This document shows positions 9,003 through 16,464 of a DNA stretch of 64,000 bases, in pieces. The notes beneath the pieces are model-generated. The model was given only the letters and a program-made list of their open reading frames with translations. It ran no database searches and had not been told where the DNA came from. Position 1 is the first letter of the stretch, and the number at the start of each line of letters is the position of its first letter. The position numbers and the translations under genes are program-made. The DNA comes from JAMZMI01 sp039970095 (GTDB lineage: Bacteria > Bacteroidota > Bacteroidia > Cytophagales > Cyclobacteriaceae): contig JBDVMP010000069.1 in assembly GCA_039970095.1 (NCBI GenBank), positions 1 through 64,000 on the forward strand. Direction: 5' to 3'.

Positions 9003-10964
9003 TTATTCATCCAGCGACCAGCTCAATTCAATATTTGAGTTTGCCGGAGATACCCTTACATATCCTTGCATTTCCTGGTGAAGTGCAGAACAGAAATCTG
9101 TACAGTAAAATGGCCACACTCCTACTCGCTTAGGTTCCCAAAGTGAAGTCTTAGTTTGACCGGGCATTATCAGAATTTCGGAAGTGGCCTGGCCTATCAT
9201 GGAGAAGCCATGCGGCACATCAAAATCCTGCTCATGGTTGGTGATATGGAAGTAAACTTTATCACCCACTTTGACCCCTTCTATGTTATCAGGCGTAAAG
9301 TGACTTCTGATCGTTGACATGTAGATGTGCACTTCCTTGCCTTTTCTTTCTACTCTAGCCTCAGACGGTCTCGTGATGCCGTACGGATGTTTGTTCTCAT
9401 CCAGTCGATAAATCTTTTTCGAATTGTTAACCAGGAGTTCAGCATTACATCCAGCAGCATAGTGTGGCTCCCCGTGCGTTGGAAAATCATACAAAAGCTC
9501 CATTTTTTCACCGGAGATGTCATAAATCTGCGCTGAGTGTTCCATCTCTGGTCCCGTAGGCAAATATCGATCCTTAGTGATCTTATTCATAGCTACCAGA
9601 TATTTGCCATGTGGTTTTCTGGAGTTGCCTCCCGGAATCATCAAGTGACCTACAGAGTAGTAGGTAGGTTTTCTATCTACAACCTCCCAGGTACCTAGCT
9701 TCCACTTAACCACTTCAGATGAAATAAAGAAAGTCGTATAAGCATTGCCTCTTCCGTCAAACTCTGTGTGCAATGGGCCTAAGCCTCCACTCTGAACACT
9801 ACCGGCCAGCACATCGTCATAATTCAAGATAGGAATACCATAAGCATCTCCATCAAACTTCTGCCCTTCGATAGCCGAAAGCATTTTGTCAAATGAATGA
9901 ACGGTAATGTTTGCCGAAAGCTTACCGGCTCCTATGATGTACTCTCCATTTGGATCTACATCACAGCCGTGAGGCGATTTAGGTGTCGGAAGGAAGTAGA
10001 TGGCCCCAGGAACATCGGCAGGATTAACCGTCAATACTTCTTCTTTGATCGTAGAAGTGGCCATGTGGGTTGACTCATCGTACACATTGTGCGCATATTT
10101 GGCGGCCATTTTAGTACCACCTCCATTGTTCACATACTGCTCTATTTTCTTCCAGTTCACAGCAGCTATGAAGTCCTTATCATTCTGTGATGCATTTACT
10201 TCCAAAAGGGTATTGGCTTCTTCTGTATTGTAGGTGGAGAAGAAAAACCAACCATGAGATTTGCCTCTCCCCGGATGTGAAAGATCATAATTGAAACCCG
10301 GCATCATCAACTGAAACTTGATGTCCATATGCCCGTGCTGCTGATCCACAGTGATAAAAGTCAGTGCACCTTTAAAATTTGCCTTATAGTCCTTGATTGG
10401 CATGTCTTTTTGAGGCACAGGTACCGAGAAGCGTGTTCCAGCTACTACATACTCAGTATTCTCAGTGATAAATGACGAACTGTGATTACCGGCACTGTTG
10501 GGCACTTCTATGATTTCCTCCGTTTCGAAGGTGGTCAGACTGATTCTGGCGATACGAGGTGTGTTGTTACCATTGGCAAAAATCCATCTCCCATCCAATT
10601 CTCCATTGGTCTGTGAAATATCCGGATGGTGAAGATCATCCCAGGGAATAAACCCAAAAGAGGTATTCAACATAGGCTTGGTTTCCTCAGAATATCCATA
10701 ACCTGAGGTTGGAAACTGCGAAAAGACAGGGATTTCCTTGAACAACCTACCTGATGGCAACCCATATACAGTAAGGTTACCGCTATATCCGCCAGATAAA
10801 AAGGCGTACTGCTCATCCCGTTCACCTGGGGCTACATACACTTTCTCGGCAATGCTACTTCCTAGCGCACCGCTGCTGCCACTATCTCCCGATTGCCCGC
10901 AGGACATCAGCATGGCCAGTGAACATAGGAATAGGGTATTGATTATAAATATTTTAGTTTTCAT
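9003..10964 (-). CDS. nosZ: Nitrous oxide reductase NosZ, clade II type, with lipoprotein signal
   Basis: The 653-residue enzyme reduces N2O to N2. Its N-terminus is a Sec/SPII signal with a lipobox ending at Cys22, not the twin-arginine signal of clade I enzymes. The seven-bladed propeller carries CuZ histidines in motifs such as DLHHPD, SHPGRGKSHGW, SPHGCDVD, GPLHTEFDG, RKPHGKY and GEPHYAAGC. The C-terminal cupredoxin domain has the complete CuA set: His585, then Cys621-x3-Cys625-x3-His629-x2-Met632. All key ligands appear intact, so the enzyme is probably active. Maturation genes follow on the same strand. Electrons probably come through the lipoprotein cytochrome c encoded upstream. Confidence 0.96.
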   Translation of the reverse strand: MKTKIFIINTLFLCSLAMLMSCGQSGDSGSSGALGSSIAEKVYVAPGERDEQYAFLSGGYSGNLTVYGLPSGRLFKEIPVFSQFPTSGYGYSEETKPMLNTSFGFIPWDDLHHPDISQTNGELDGRWIFANGNNTPRIARISLTTFETEEIIEVPNSAGNHSSSFITENTEYVVAGTRFSVPVPQKDMPIKDYKANFKGALTFITVDQQHGHMDIKFQLMMPGFNYDLSHPGRGKSHGWFFFSTYNTEEANTLLEVNASQNDKDFIAAVNWKKIEQYVNNGGGTKMAAKYAHNVYDESTHMATSTIKEEVLTVNPADVPGAIYFLPTPKSPHGCDVDPNGEYIIGAGKLSANITVHSFDKMLSAIEGQKFDGDAYGIPILNYDDVLAGSVQSGGLGPLHTEFDGRGNAYTTFFISSEVVKWKLGTWEVVDRKPTYYSVGHLMIPGGNSRKPHGKYLVAMNKITKDRYLPTGPEMEHSAQIYDISGEKMELLYDFPTHGEPHYAAGCNAELLVNNSKKIYRLDENKHPYGITRPSEARVERKGKEVHIYMSTIRSHFTPDNIEGVKVGDKVYFHITNHEQDFDVPHGFSMIGQATSEILIMPGQTKTSLWEPKRVGVWPFYCTDFCSALHQEMQGYVRVSPANSNIELSWSLDE

Positions 10965-10975
10965 TTTGGTATTGT

Positions 10976-11548
10976 TTAGGGTAGAATCACTTTTTCAATC
11001 ACATGTATAATTCCATTTGACGCAGGTACAGTAGCGACTATGGTTGCACCACCAACGGTTACCTTGTCACCTTCCACGACCACTTCCAGATAGTCTCCGG
11101 TAGCCATATACAGTTTCCTTCCCTTCTTAGCCTCTCTTTGGAGTGCTTCTATGTCATAAGAACCAGGAGCGGCATGGCGCGTAAGGATCGTAGCAAGGTC
11201 ACTTTTATTCTCTGGCTTGAGTAGGTTTTCAACTGTTCCCTCAGGCAAAGCATCAAAAGCACCATTCACTGGAGCAAAGACGGTAAGTGGCCCGGCGTTG
11301 ACCAATATATGTTCGATCTGTGCTGCCTGTACAGCCGCAACCAATGTGCTGTGGGGCTCTGAAGAGACAGCAACCTGCAGAATGTTTGCATCTGAAACAT
11401 TGTCCACAACAGAAGCCTGTCCCATGGGGTGACTTTCGGATATCGCAGATGAGCCTGAAGTAGTCTCAGCCTCCCTGGGTGAGGTACACGACCATATCAA
11501 CGCTGGGAGTACCAGCAAAACCAATGGATTTAATATTGTGACTTTCAT
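10976..11548 (-). CDS. FAS1 (fasciclin) domain lipoprotein in the nos operon
   Basis: This 190-residue lipoprotein has its lipid Cys at residue 21 (ALIWSC). A short Ser/Thr-rich linker leads to one FAS1 domain (about 52-190), recognisable by TVFAPVNGAFDALPEGTVE and by the closing segment ATVPASNGIIHVIEKVILP. FAS1 domains usually mediate adhesion or protein-protein contacts. The gene lies between the cytochrome c gene and nosZ with gaps of 17 and 11 bases, so it is surely in the same transcript. It may hold cytochrome and NosZ together at the membrane, but that is inference. Confidence 0.85.
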   Translation of the reverse strand: MKVTILNPLVLLVLPALIWSCTSPREAETTSGSSAISESHPMGQASVVDNVSDANILQVAVSSEPHSTLVAAVQAAQIEHILVNAGPLTVFAPVNGAFDALPEGTVENLLKPENKSDLATILTRHAAPGSYDIEALQREAKKGRKLYMATGDYLEVVVEGDKVTVGGATIVATVPASNGIIHVIEKVILP

Positions 11549-11565
11549 GATATTTTGGGGTTTGT

Positions 11566-12033
11566 TTACAATGTTCTGAAGTACTCAAGTACAGCTCTCG
11601 CTTCTTCTTCCGTCAGGCTTTGATTAGCCATAGGCGAGCCGTTAAAATCTGCGATTAACTTTTTGGCGATTGGATCTTCCATAACCATCTTGTCAGGAAC
11701 CAGAATCATGTTCATCACCCACGCAGGATTTCTTCTTGACAAAATACCCTTGGGCGATGGCCCAATGAATTTCTTGTCCACTTTGTGACAAGCAGTGCAC
11801 TTGGTATCAAAGATTTCCTTACCATTGGAGACAAGTGCCTGATCAATCTCAGCCGGCAGTGTAAAAGCCTCCACCGGCCCCACTCCGTGAAATTCTTGCC
11901 AGTTTTCATAAGGGTCAGCTGGTTCAACCTTAGACTGCTCCTTGATTTGCTCAACCCGGCTCTTTCCCCCACCTCCGCATGACCAAAGCAACACTATACA
12001 AGCCGCTATTAGATATAAATTTATTGTCTTCAT
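11566..12033 (-). CDS. Lipoprotein c-type cytochrome, probable electron donor to NosZ
   Basis: This 155-residue mono-heme cytochrome is lipid-anchored through Cys19 (LLWSCGGGG). Heme attaches at Cys79-Thr-Ala-Cys82-His83, and Met135 (GSPMANQSL) is the likely distal ligand. The segment WVMNMILVPDKMVMEDP is Met-rich, as in cytochromes next to clade II nosZ. It is placed 12 bases after ric and 17 before the FAS1 gene. Being anchored in the same compartment as NosZ, it is the natural donor for the CuA site; this is inferred from position and not shown by the sequence. Confidence 0.88.
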   Translation of the reverse strand: MKTINLYLIAACIVLLWSCGGGGKSRVEQIKEQSKVEPADPYENWQEFHGVGPVEAFTLPAEIDQALVSNGKEIFDTKCTACHKVDKKFIGPSPKGILSRRNPAWVMNMILVPDKMVMEDPIAKKLIADFNGSPMANQSLTEEEARAVLEYFRTL

Positions 12034-12045
12034 GATTATTGATGT

Positions 12046-12774
12046 TTATGAGTTACTGAATGAAAATTCTTTGAAAAGCTTTCGCGCCTCTGGAAATAAA
12101 ATGTTGTTTTCCAGATGTATATGAGTGTGTAGGTCTTCCTCAAACTCTTTGAGCATAGCATAAGCCACCTTGTAGGTCTGACACCCATCCGGCGGACAAT
12201 CATACTGATTGGTCAATTTTGAAATTTGTTGAAATCTGAAGCCCTCATCCTGATGCTCTTGCTCCATCATCTGAATTGGATTTTCGATATCACCAAAATG
12301 AGGTCGTGACAATGAAAAGCCGCTCTTCTTTGACTCAACCATGGCCTTGATATAAGGAAAAAGCACTTGCTCTTCCTTCTGCATGTGATGAAGCAACGCC
12401 TGAGAGCCCGCAGCAAACAACTCATGAACCTGGTGGAGTTCCGGATGGCGATCACCATGAACCTTGCATAACTTATCAAGGTAAACTCTCAGTGCTGGCA
12501 CTGTGGCCAACACATAGCTGTGATGTGTGCTAACAATAGTATCAACCAGTTGATCAAGAGCTAAGCCTTGATAGTTGTGAGAGTCTGGTTCCTTAAAGGT
12601 TTCCTCTAACTCCCCTAACAATTCATTCAAATCGACATTCTTTTTAGAGCATGCCTCTTCCAATGTGATCCCTCCTCCACAACAAAAATCTATGTCATGA
12701 GAAGTAAATACTCGGGAGGCCCTGAAATTGGATGCCACGATCACTCCCACTTTTGATTTTGCCAGATTTTCCAT
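12046..12774 (-). CDS. ric: Iron-sulfur cluster repair di-iron protein RIC (YtfE/ScdA)
   Basis: This 242-residue protein has an N-terminal ScdA_N (DUF542) domain with the Cys31-Cys32 pair in HDIDFCCGGG. A hemerythrin-like four-helix bundle follows; its iron ligands lie in HHSY, LHHMQKEEQVLFPY, EQEHQDEGF and HTHIHLENNILFPE. RIC proteins repair FeS clusters damaged by nitric oxide and oxidants. It is the first gene of the leftward nos transcript, which ties N2O respiration to nitrosative stress defence. A dyad identical to one at the rrf2 promoter lies 14-33 bases upstream of its start. Confidence 0.92.
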   Translation of the reverse strand: MENLAKSKVGVIVASNFRASRVFTSHDIDFCCGGGITLEEACSKKNVDLNELLGELEETFKEPDSHNYQGLALDQLVDTIVSTHHSYVLATVPALRVYLDKLCKVHGDRHPELHQVHELFAAGSQALLHHMQKEEQVLFPYIKAMVESKKSGFSLSRPHFGDIENPIQMMEQEHQDEGFRFQQISKLTNQYDCPPDGCQTYKVAYAMLKEFEEDLHTHIHLENNILFPEARKLFKEFSFSNS

Positions 12775-12787
12775 ATTAAATAATTAA

Positions 12788-12807
12788 GGACAATTTTATC
12801 CGTTATT
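12788..12807 (-). promoter_or_regulatory. Candidate Rrf2/NsrR-type operator before ric
   Basis: GGACAATTTTATCCGTTATT is repeated without a single change at 13293-13312. Its first 14 bases form an imperfect dyad (GGA...TCC with an A/T core). It lies 14-33 bases upstream of the ric start, just after the rrf2 coding end. A repressor bound here would block transcript initiation or elongation into the whole nos operon. Confidence 0.7.
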
Positions 12808-12822
12808 GTTATAATTTTTTTT

Positions 12823-13248
12823 TTAAATCTTCAAAAACCTATTTCCATCTATCACTCCACCCTTTAAATCAGACAGATAGGTGGTAGATAACACACCATT
12901 TAGATGATCCCTGATGGCAACAAACTTGTCATGAGCAGGACATGGGTGGTCGCCACTACACTCTTTCAAGCCCAATACGCAACTGCTCACTAGACGCTCT
13001 CCATCTATCGCCACAACTACTTCTTGCAAGGTTATAGGTCGCTGCACTACCCTAAAACCACCACTTGGTCCCCTGAGAGAATCCAGGAGATTTGCCCTTA
13101 CCAACTGCTGCAATATCTTGGCTGTAAACGCCTCAGGAGAATCGATAGCTCCAGCTATATCCTTCAAACCGGCAAGCTTTGCTTTCTCCTCTACCGAACA
13201 GAGGTAAATCATAATTTTCAAGGCATATTCACAGGCTTTAGAAAACAT
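12823..13248 (-). CDS. Rrf2-family FeS regulator, NsrR-like
   Basis: This 141-residue regulator has a winged helix-turn-helix typical of Rrf2 (residues 1-80; TAKILQQLVRANLLDSLRGPSGGF). Three cysteines in the loop that binds an FeS cluster follow (Cys90-x6-Cys97-x5-Cys103). Rrf2 members with this layout include NsrR, which is released from DNA by nitric oxide. Its gene precedes ric on the same strand with a 48-base gap, and both have the same 20-base dyad upstream. Autoregulation and control of the nos operon are therefore likely. It could instead sense redox or iron, since the cluster ligand is only inferred. Confidence 0.88.
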   Translation of the reverse strand: MFSKACEYALKIMIYLCSVEEKAKLAGLKDIAGAIDSPEAFTAKILQQLVRANLLDSLRGPSGGFRVVQRPITLQEVVVAIDGERLVSSCVLGLKECSGDHPCPAHDKFVAIRDHLNGVLSTTYLSDLKGGVIDGNRFLKI

Positions 13249-13267
13249 CTTTTTTCTTGATTTTAGA

Positions 13268-13298
13268 CAAATGTAGGGTCAAACTTAATTTCGGACAA
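13268..13298 (-). promoter_or_regulatory. Bacteroidota-type promoter of rrf2
   Basis: On the minus strand a TTG (13298-13296) is followed after 20 bases by TACATTTG (13275-13268), a full match to the Bacteroidota -33/-7 consensus. Transcription would start near 13261, about a dozen bases before the rrf2 ATG. The TTG lies inside the dyad at 13293-13312. Confidence 0.65.
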
Positions 13299-13312
13299 TT
13301 TTATCCGTTATT
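13293..13312 (-). promoter_or_regulatory. Candidate Rrf2/NsrR-type operator on the rrf2 promoter
   Basis: This is the second exact copy of GGACAATTTTATCCGTTATT. Here the dyad is longer by one pair (CGGACAATTTTATCCG, six of eight pairs match). It covers the -33 element, the arrangement expected for simple repression. Confidence 0.7.
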
Positions 13313-13318
13313 AAAAAT

Positions 13319-13334
13319 ACTGATTTATATCAGT
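13319..13334. promoter_or_regulatory. CRP/FNR-type dyad upstream of the rrf2 promoter
   Basis: ACTGATTTATATCAGT is a perfect dyad with six-base arms and a four-base centre, matching the TGAT-N4-ATCA core of FNR/DNR-type sites. Its centre is about 65 bases upstream of the inferred rrf2 start site, a spacing used by class I activators. The binding protein is not encoded in this window. Confidence 0.5.
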
Positions 13335-13377
13335 TCAGGTCTTTGGCAAACAAAAAGAAGAGTCAGGTGATCAATTA

Positions 13378-13980
13378 TTAGACTCTTCTTTCACCTTGAC
13401 CTCTTGTCAATCTTTTGAGAACCTTTGTATAGCGATCAGAAGTGGGGTATTTCCTCTCCTTTGACAGATTATTGAATACGAGTGCAACAACCAGCAGTAT
13501 AACAACGCCACTCAGTACAGGAAAAAGGATATACCACCAGCCTAATAGCTTGACTTGATCAGACCCGATGACCGCAATAAGGGCCGTAGCGCCTCCTGGC
13601 GGGTGTAGCGTTCGCGTAACTTGCATCAGCAAAATGGATACTGCAACAGCCAGTGAGGCTGCCAGTAATGGAAAAAACTCAAAAACACTATTGCATGCGA
13701 CACCTACAAAAGCAGATAGCAAATGTCCTCCAACCAAGTTTCTAGGTTGTGCCAAAGGACTTTGGATAGCCCCAAAAACCAACACACTTGATGCTCCAAA
13801 TGAACCAATAAGGAAAACAGCAGTTACTCCATTGATAAAGTAGTGCTGCGAAAGTCCTATCAAGCCAATACCACAAAACGACCCAAGAAACGTCCACATC
13901 AACTCTTCTCTCTCGATCAAAGTTTCTCGATAGAATATATAGCGTACTATTCGAATATTGCGTTTTACTTTACCTCTCAT
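13378..13980 (-). CDS. HPP-family membrane protein, possible nitrite or anion transporter
   Basis: This 200-residue protein has four to five helices and both family motifs: SPLAQPRN at residues 74-81 and HPPGGATAL at 126-134. Plant and cyanobacterial HPP proteins transport nitrite, so a link to nitrogen-oxide metabolism fits its place next to rrf2 and the nos operon. It is 129 bases upstream of rrf2 on the same strand and may have its own promoter; a TAAGTTTG box lies at 14001-14008 on the minus strand, but no clear -33 partner is seen. Substrate is inferred from family data only. Confidence 0.85.
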   Translation of the reverse strand: MRGKVKRNIRIVRYIFYRETLIEREELMWTFLGSFCGIGLIGLSQHYFINGVTAVFLIGSFGASSVLVFGAIQSPLAQPRNLVGGHLLSAFVGVACNSVFEFFPLLAASLAVAVSILLMQVTRTLHPPGGATALIAVIGSDQVKLLGWWYILFPVLSGVVILLVVALVFNNLSKERKYPTSDRYTKVLKRLTRGQGERRV

Positions 13981-14062
13981 ATCCTAAAAAATTAAGTCGG
14001 CAAACTTAGATGCTATCCGCACCATCACATCCAGTCAGTTATTGAAAACAATTGCACTTATC

Positions 14063-14079
14063 GTTGAAATCTCTTCAAC
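14063..14079. promoter_or_regulatory. MetR-type LysR binding site upstream of the regulator gene
   Basis: GTTGAAATCTCTTCAAC is a perfect dyad with six-base arms and a five-base centre, matching the TGAA-N5-TTCA consensus of MetR. It ends 34 bases before the start codon of the LysR-type gene on the plus strand, where an autoregulatory site would be expected. Confidence 0.6.
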
Positions 14080-14113
14080 CCTGATTATTACCCTGATGCG
14101 TTAGTTTTGCCAA

Positions 14114-15022
14114 ATGGAATTCAAGCATCTCCGTCTTATTAAAAGCATAGCAGATCGTGGCAACATTGCTAAGGCAAAAGACGACCTGTACCTAACCTCA
14201 TCGGCACTTAGTCACCAGCTTCGCTCCCTGGAAATGGAATTGGGGTTCAAGATATTTGAACGCAAGAGAGTCAAATGGAAACTCACAAATTCTGGAGAAG
14301 AGCTGTACTCGCTAGCCACAAGCGTACTGAACTCCGTGGATGAAAAATTGCTTCAAATCAAAAGTAACCATCAGGAAAAAGGAGGAAATATAAGAGTCAG
14401 CAGCGAATGTTATACTTTTTATCTCCTATTCCCGCAGTTTCTGGAGCGTATGTCAGTTCTATACCCCCAGATAGACATCCAGCTATTATACAATACCACA
14501 CATCAGCCATTGGTTAACCTACTGAACTATGAAGTAGATGTAGCCATAGTCACAACTAAACCAGCACAGGAAAACCTTAGAGCCATCAAGGTCTTAAAGG
14601 ATGAGCTACTGGCAGTTATGCATAGAGACAACCCCATTTCCGAGCAGAAACAGCTCGAAGCAAAGGATTTCTCAAGTCAGCACCTCATGATACACTCATA
14701 CCCGTTGGAAACAGTAACGGTTTATGAAAAATACTTAAAGCCTAACAAAGTAGAGCCGGCAAAAATATCGGCAATTCCACTAACCGAACTGACTTTGGAA
14801 ATGGTGCGTACCAACCGGGGGATCACTTGCATACCCCAATGGATGCTAAAGCCGTTTGCCCATCAGAGCGAACTGGTTTTTAAACCCATCGGCAAAAACG
14901 GTCTCGTCAGAGAAATTTTTGTTGTCATGCGCGAAGAAGACCTCTGCAAGACACACTTTGCTGATTTTCTCTCCAATTTTCAGGAAGCAATCCAAAATGA
15001 TTTTCCTGCATTTTCAAATTAA
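14114..15022 (+). CDS. LysR-family transcription regulator, MetR-like
   Basis: This 302-residue regulator has an N-terminal winged helix-turn-helix (about 1-62; LTSSALSHQLRSLEMELGFKIFERK) and a two-lobed effector domain. The start of that domain, IRVSSECYTFYLLFPQF, resembles the IECHSC segment of MetR, which binds homocysteine. A MetR-type dyad lies just upstream. It is read divergently from the HPP gene across a 133-base gap. Its targets may be methionine or cysteine genes; none of the sulfur genes in this window shows the same site. LysR regulators for other amino acids remain possible. Confidence 0.85.
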   Translation: MEFKHLRLIKSIADRGNIAKAKDDLYLTSSALSHQLRSLEMELGFKIFERKRVKWKLTNSGEELYSLATSVLNSVDEKLLQIKSNHQEKGGNIRVSSECYTFYLLFPQFLERMSVLYPQIDIQLLYNTTHQPLVNLLNYEVDVAIVTTKPAQENLRAIKVLKDELLAVMHRDNPISEQKQLEAKDFSSQHLMIHSYPLETVTVYEKYLKPNKVEPAKISAIPLTELTLEMVRTNRGITCIPQWMLKPFAHQSELVFKPIGKNGLVREIFVVMREEDLCKTHFADFLSNFQEAIQNDFPAFSN

Positions 15023-15165
15023 ATTAATGCCTTTCGCACAATTCAAACTAATTAAATCCCTTTTCCAAAAGCGGCAAGCCAGAAAGAGAAATCCGTATTT
15101 ACCCTATCAAAAAATCACAAATATTCCCTACTTCTAAATACAGAGAAAGGCTATTATTTTGATCC

Positions 15166-15750
15166 ATGAAAATATCTGTCCTTTCGGCCTTAGTATTTGT
15201 CGCTTCTATTTTCACAGAAGTGAATGCGGAGAGTTTTACGATCCCCGAATCGGATAAGGCTGAACGCTACAAGGTAGAAAAGCGAGTTTTGGCTCTTTCG
15301 GCACGTATCAACGTGGAAATGATGGCACTGGCAGAATACAAAAATCTCAAAACGTTTTGCAATGACGACTCTTACAGAGAAACTATTTTCTTACTGCTCG
15401 AACAGATCCACCGGTACCACGACATGCTGGAAATCGACCTTCAGTCCACTACTTATAACCATTCGCAACGCGCCATCAAGCGAATATTGAAGCACTTGGA
15501 AAAACTGGAGAAGAAATACAACCCCACCTACTTTGAAGATTTCTTTGATGACCAGTGTCGATTCCAGTCCAACATCGAGGAGCATTCTACCCATTACAAA
15601 GCCGCTTTTGGCACACACTCGTATGGAAGCCGGGTTTATGCACAGGAAGTATCCATGTACAGATACCTGAAAACCTTAACCAGGCGAGTTCAGAGGGTCA
15701 AAAATCATGTTGAACACTTCTATATAATGAGACAAGTATGGGAACATTAA
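15166..15750 (+). CDS. Secreted helical protein of unknown function
   Basis: This 194-residue protein begins with a Sec signal peptide (about 1-21, ending VNAES). The rest is charged and mostly helical, with alternating Lys/Arg/Glu and many His and Tyr residues and no clear domain. Only two cysteines occur in the mature part (near residues 65 and 123). No family was recognised. The next small gene begins just after its stop, so the two may share a transcript. Confidence 0.65.
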   Translation: MKISVLSALVFVASIFTEVNAESFTIPESDKAERYKVEKRVLALSARINVEMMALAEYKNLKTFCNDDSYRETIFLLLEQIHRYHDMLEIDLQSTTYNHSQRAIKRILKHLEKLEKKYNPTYFEDFFDDQCRFQSNIEEHSTHYKAAFGTHSYGSRVYAQEVSMYRYLKTLTRRVQRVKNHVEHFYIMRQVWEH

Positions 15751-15780
15751 GAGAAAAACATTTTTTGCAATCCACCTGCA

Positions 15781-15786
15781 AGGAGG
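15781..15786 (+). promoter_or_regulatory. Strong Shine-Dalgarno AGGAGG deciding a start
   Basis: A perfect AGGAGG lies five bases upstream of the ATG at 15792. Such sites are rare in Bacteroidota, so it is a strong reason to start the small gene there and not at the upstream ATG at 15738. Confidence 0.7.
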
Positions 15787-15791
15787 CGAAC

Positions 15792-16004
15792 ATGCGCAAT
15801 AAAAAGATGTCCACCACACTTACCGATCATAAGACCTCCATGCTCGACTACCTCAAGCTGGTACTCGATAAAGTGAGATTTAGCCATGACCTCTTCACGA
15901 AAGAATATCACAAAGGGCTCAAGCTACTCGACCCCATAGAGCAAGCCGAACTCAAACAGTGGCTTGGCATTCATGACAATGGCATTGAAAATACGGGTAG
16001 TTAA
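15792..16004 (+). CDS. Small conserved-type cytosolic protein (70 residues)
   Basis: The start is chosen for its ideal ribosome-binding site; an ATG at 15738 would overlap the previous gene and add a poorly conserved-looking leader. The 70-residue product is one long helical unit (MLDYLKLVLDKVRFSHDL, then LFTKEYHKGLKLLDPIEQAE). Small proteins with this L-x-x-L-x-x-V-L-x-K-V-x-F pattern followed by a Leu-x-Pro segment are common in Bacteroidota, but I know no function. No signal peptide is present, unlike its neighbour. Confidence 0.65.
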   Translation: MRNKKMSTTLTDHKTSMLDYLKLVLDKVRFSHDLFTKEYHKGLKLLDPIEQAELKQWLGIHDNGIENTGS

Positions 16005-16010
16005 TTATTA

Positions 16011-16052
16011 GGGCGCTTTGCCCTGCTATCACCTTTACTCCTCGCCCTTACC
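16011..16052 (+). repeat. 42-base direct repeat, copy A
   Basis: The block beginning GGGCGCTTTGCCCTGCTATC recurs at 16339-16380 with four differences in 42 bases. It starts a few bases after a small gene and looks like part of a longer dispersed intergenic repeat (GC-rich sequence follows it through about 16110). No coding sense was seen in 16005-16464. Confidence 0.7.
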
Positions 16053-16163
16053 AGGGCTGTGGGGTACCGGCTCTATCAGGAGCGCAACTCGAAAAAGTTG
16101 AAGACTGCACGGCGAACGCATGGCTATCAAATATGCTCAAGCTGCGCGCCTCGGCTCATCAAA

Positions 16164-16250
16164 TGTCATGCTGAACTTGTCGAACCATCAGACATTTGAC
16201 GATTACAATGACTCACCATTTGTTGAGTCTTCGACAAGCTCAGACTGACA
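16164..16250 (+). repeat. Inverted-repeat element, family 1 copy a
   Basis: Arms of 21 bases at 16164-16184 and 16230-16250 match at 18 positions after inversion; the core is CTTCGACAAGCTCAG on the right arm. Related arms occur at 20762-20910, 25226-25246 and 26583-26679, always between genes. Confidence 0.75.
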
Positions 16251-16338
16251 AAAGGCTCACGATGACAAAAAGAAAAAGCTCAAGGGAACAAAAAGAAGAT
16301 AGACCGGTTTAAGTAAGGCATTTGCAAACAATTAGTTT

Positions 16339-16380
16339 GGGCGCTTTACCCTGCTATCGCCTTTACTCCTCACCCTCACC
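16339..16380 (+). repeat. 42-base direct repeat, copy B
   Basis: This is the second copy of the repeat at 16011-16052 (38 of 42 bases identical). The two copies bracket the family 1 element, so the 460-base gap is a composite of repeats. Some 70 bases separate it from the next gene, where a weak TAAGTTTG box lies at 16437-16444. Confidence 0.7.
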
Positions 16381-16464
16381 TACCCTCTTTCCTACAAACC
16401 TGACAATAATCATTTTCCCAATTCTCTAAACTTCAATAAGTTTGCGAGCCAAAAAACAAAAATC

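Noticed and set aside
9003..10964. Twin-arginine signal on NosZ
   Set aside because: The N-terminus has no Arg-Arg pair and ends in a lipobox cysteine, so export is by Sec as a lipoprotein.
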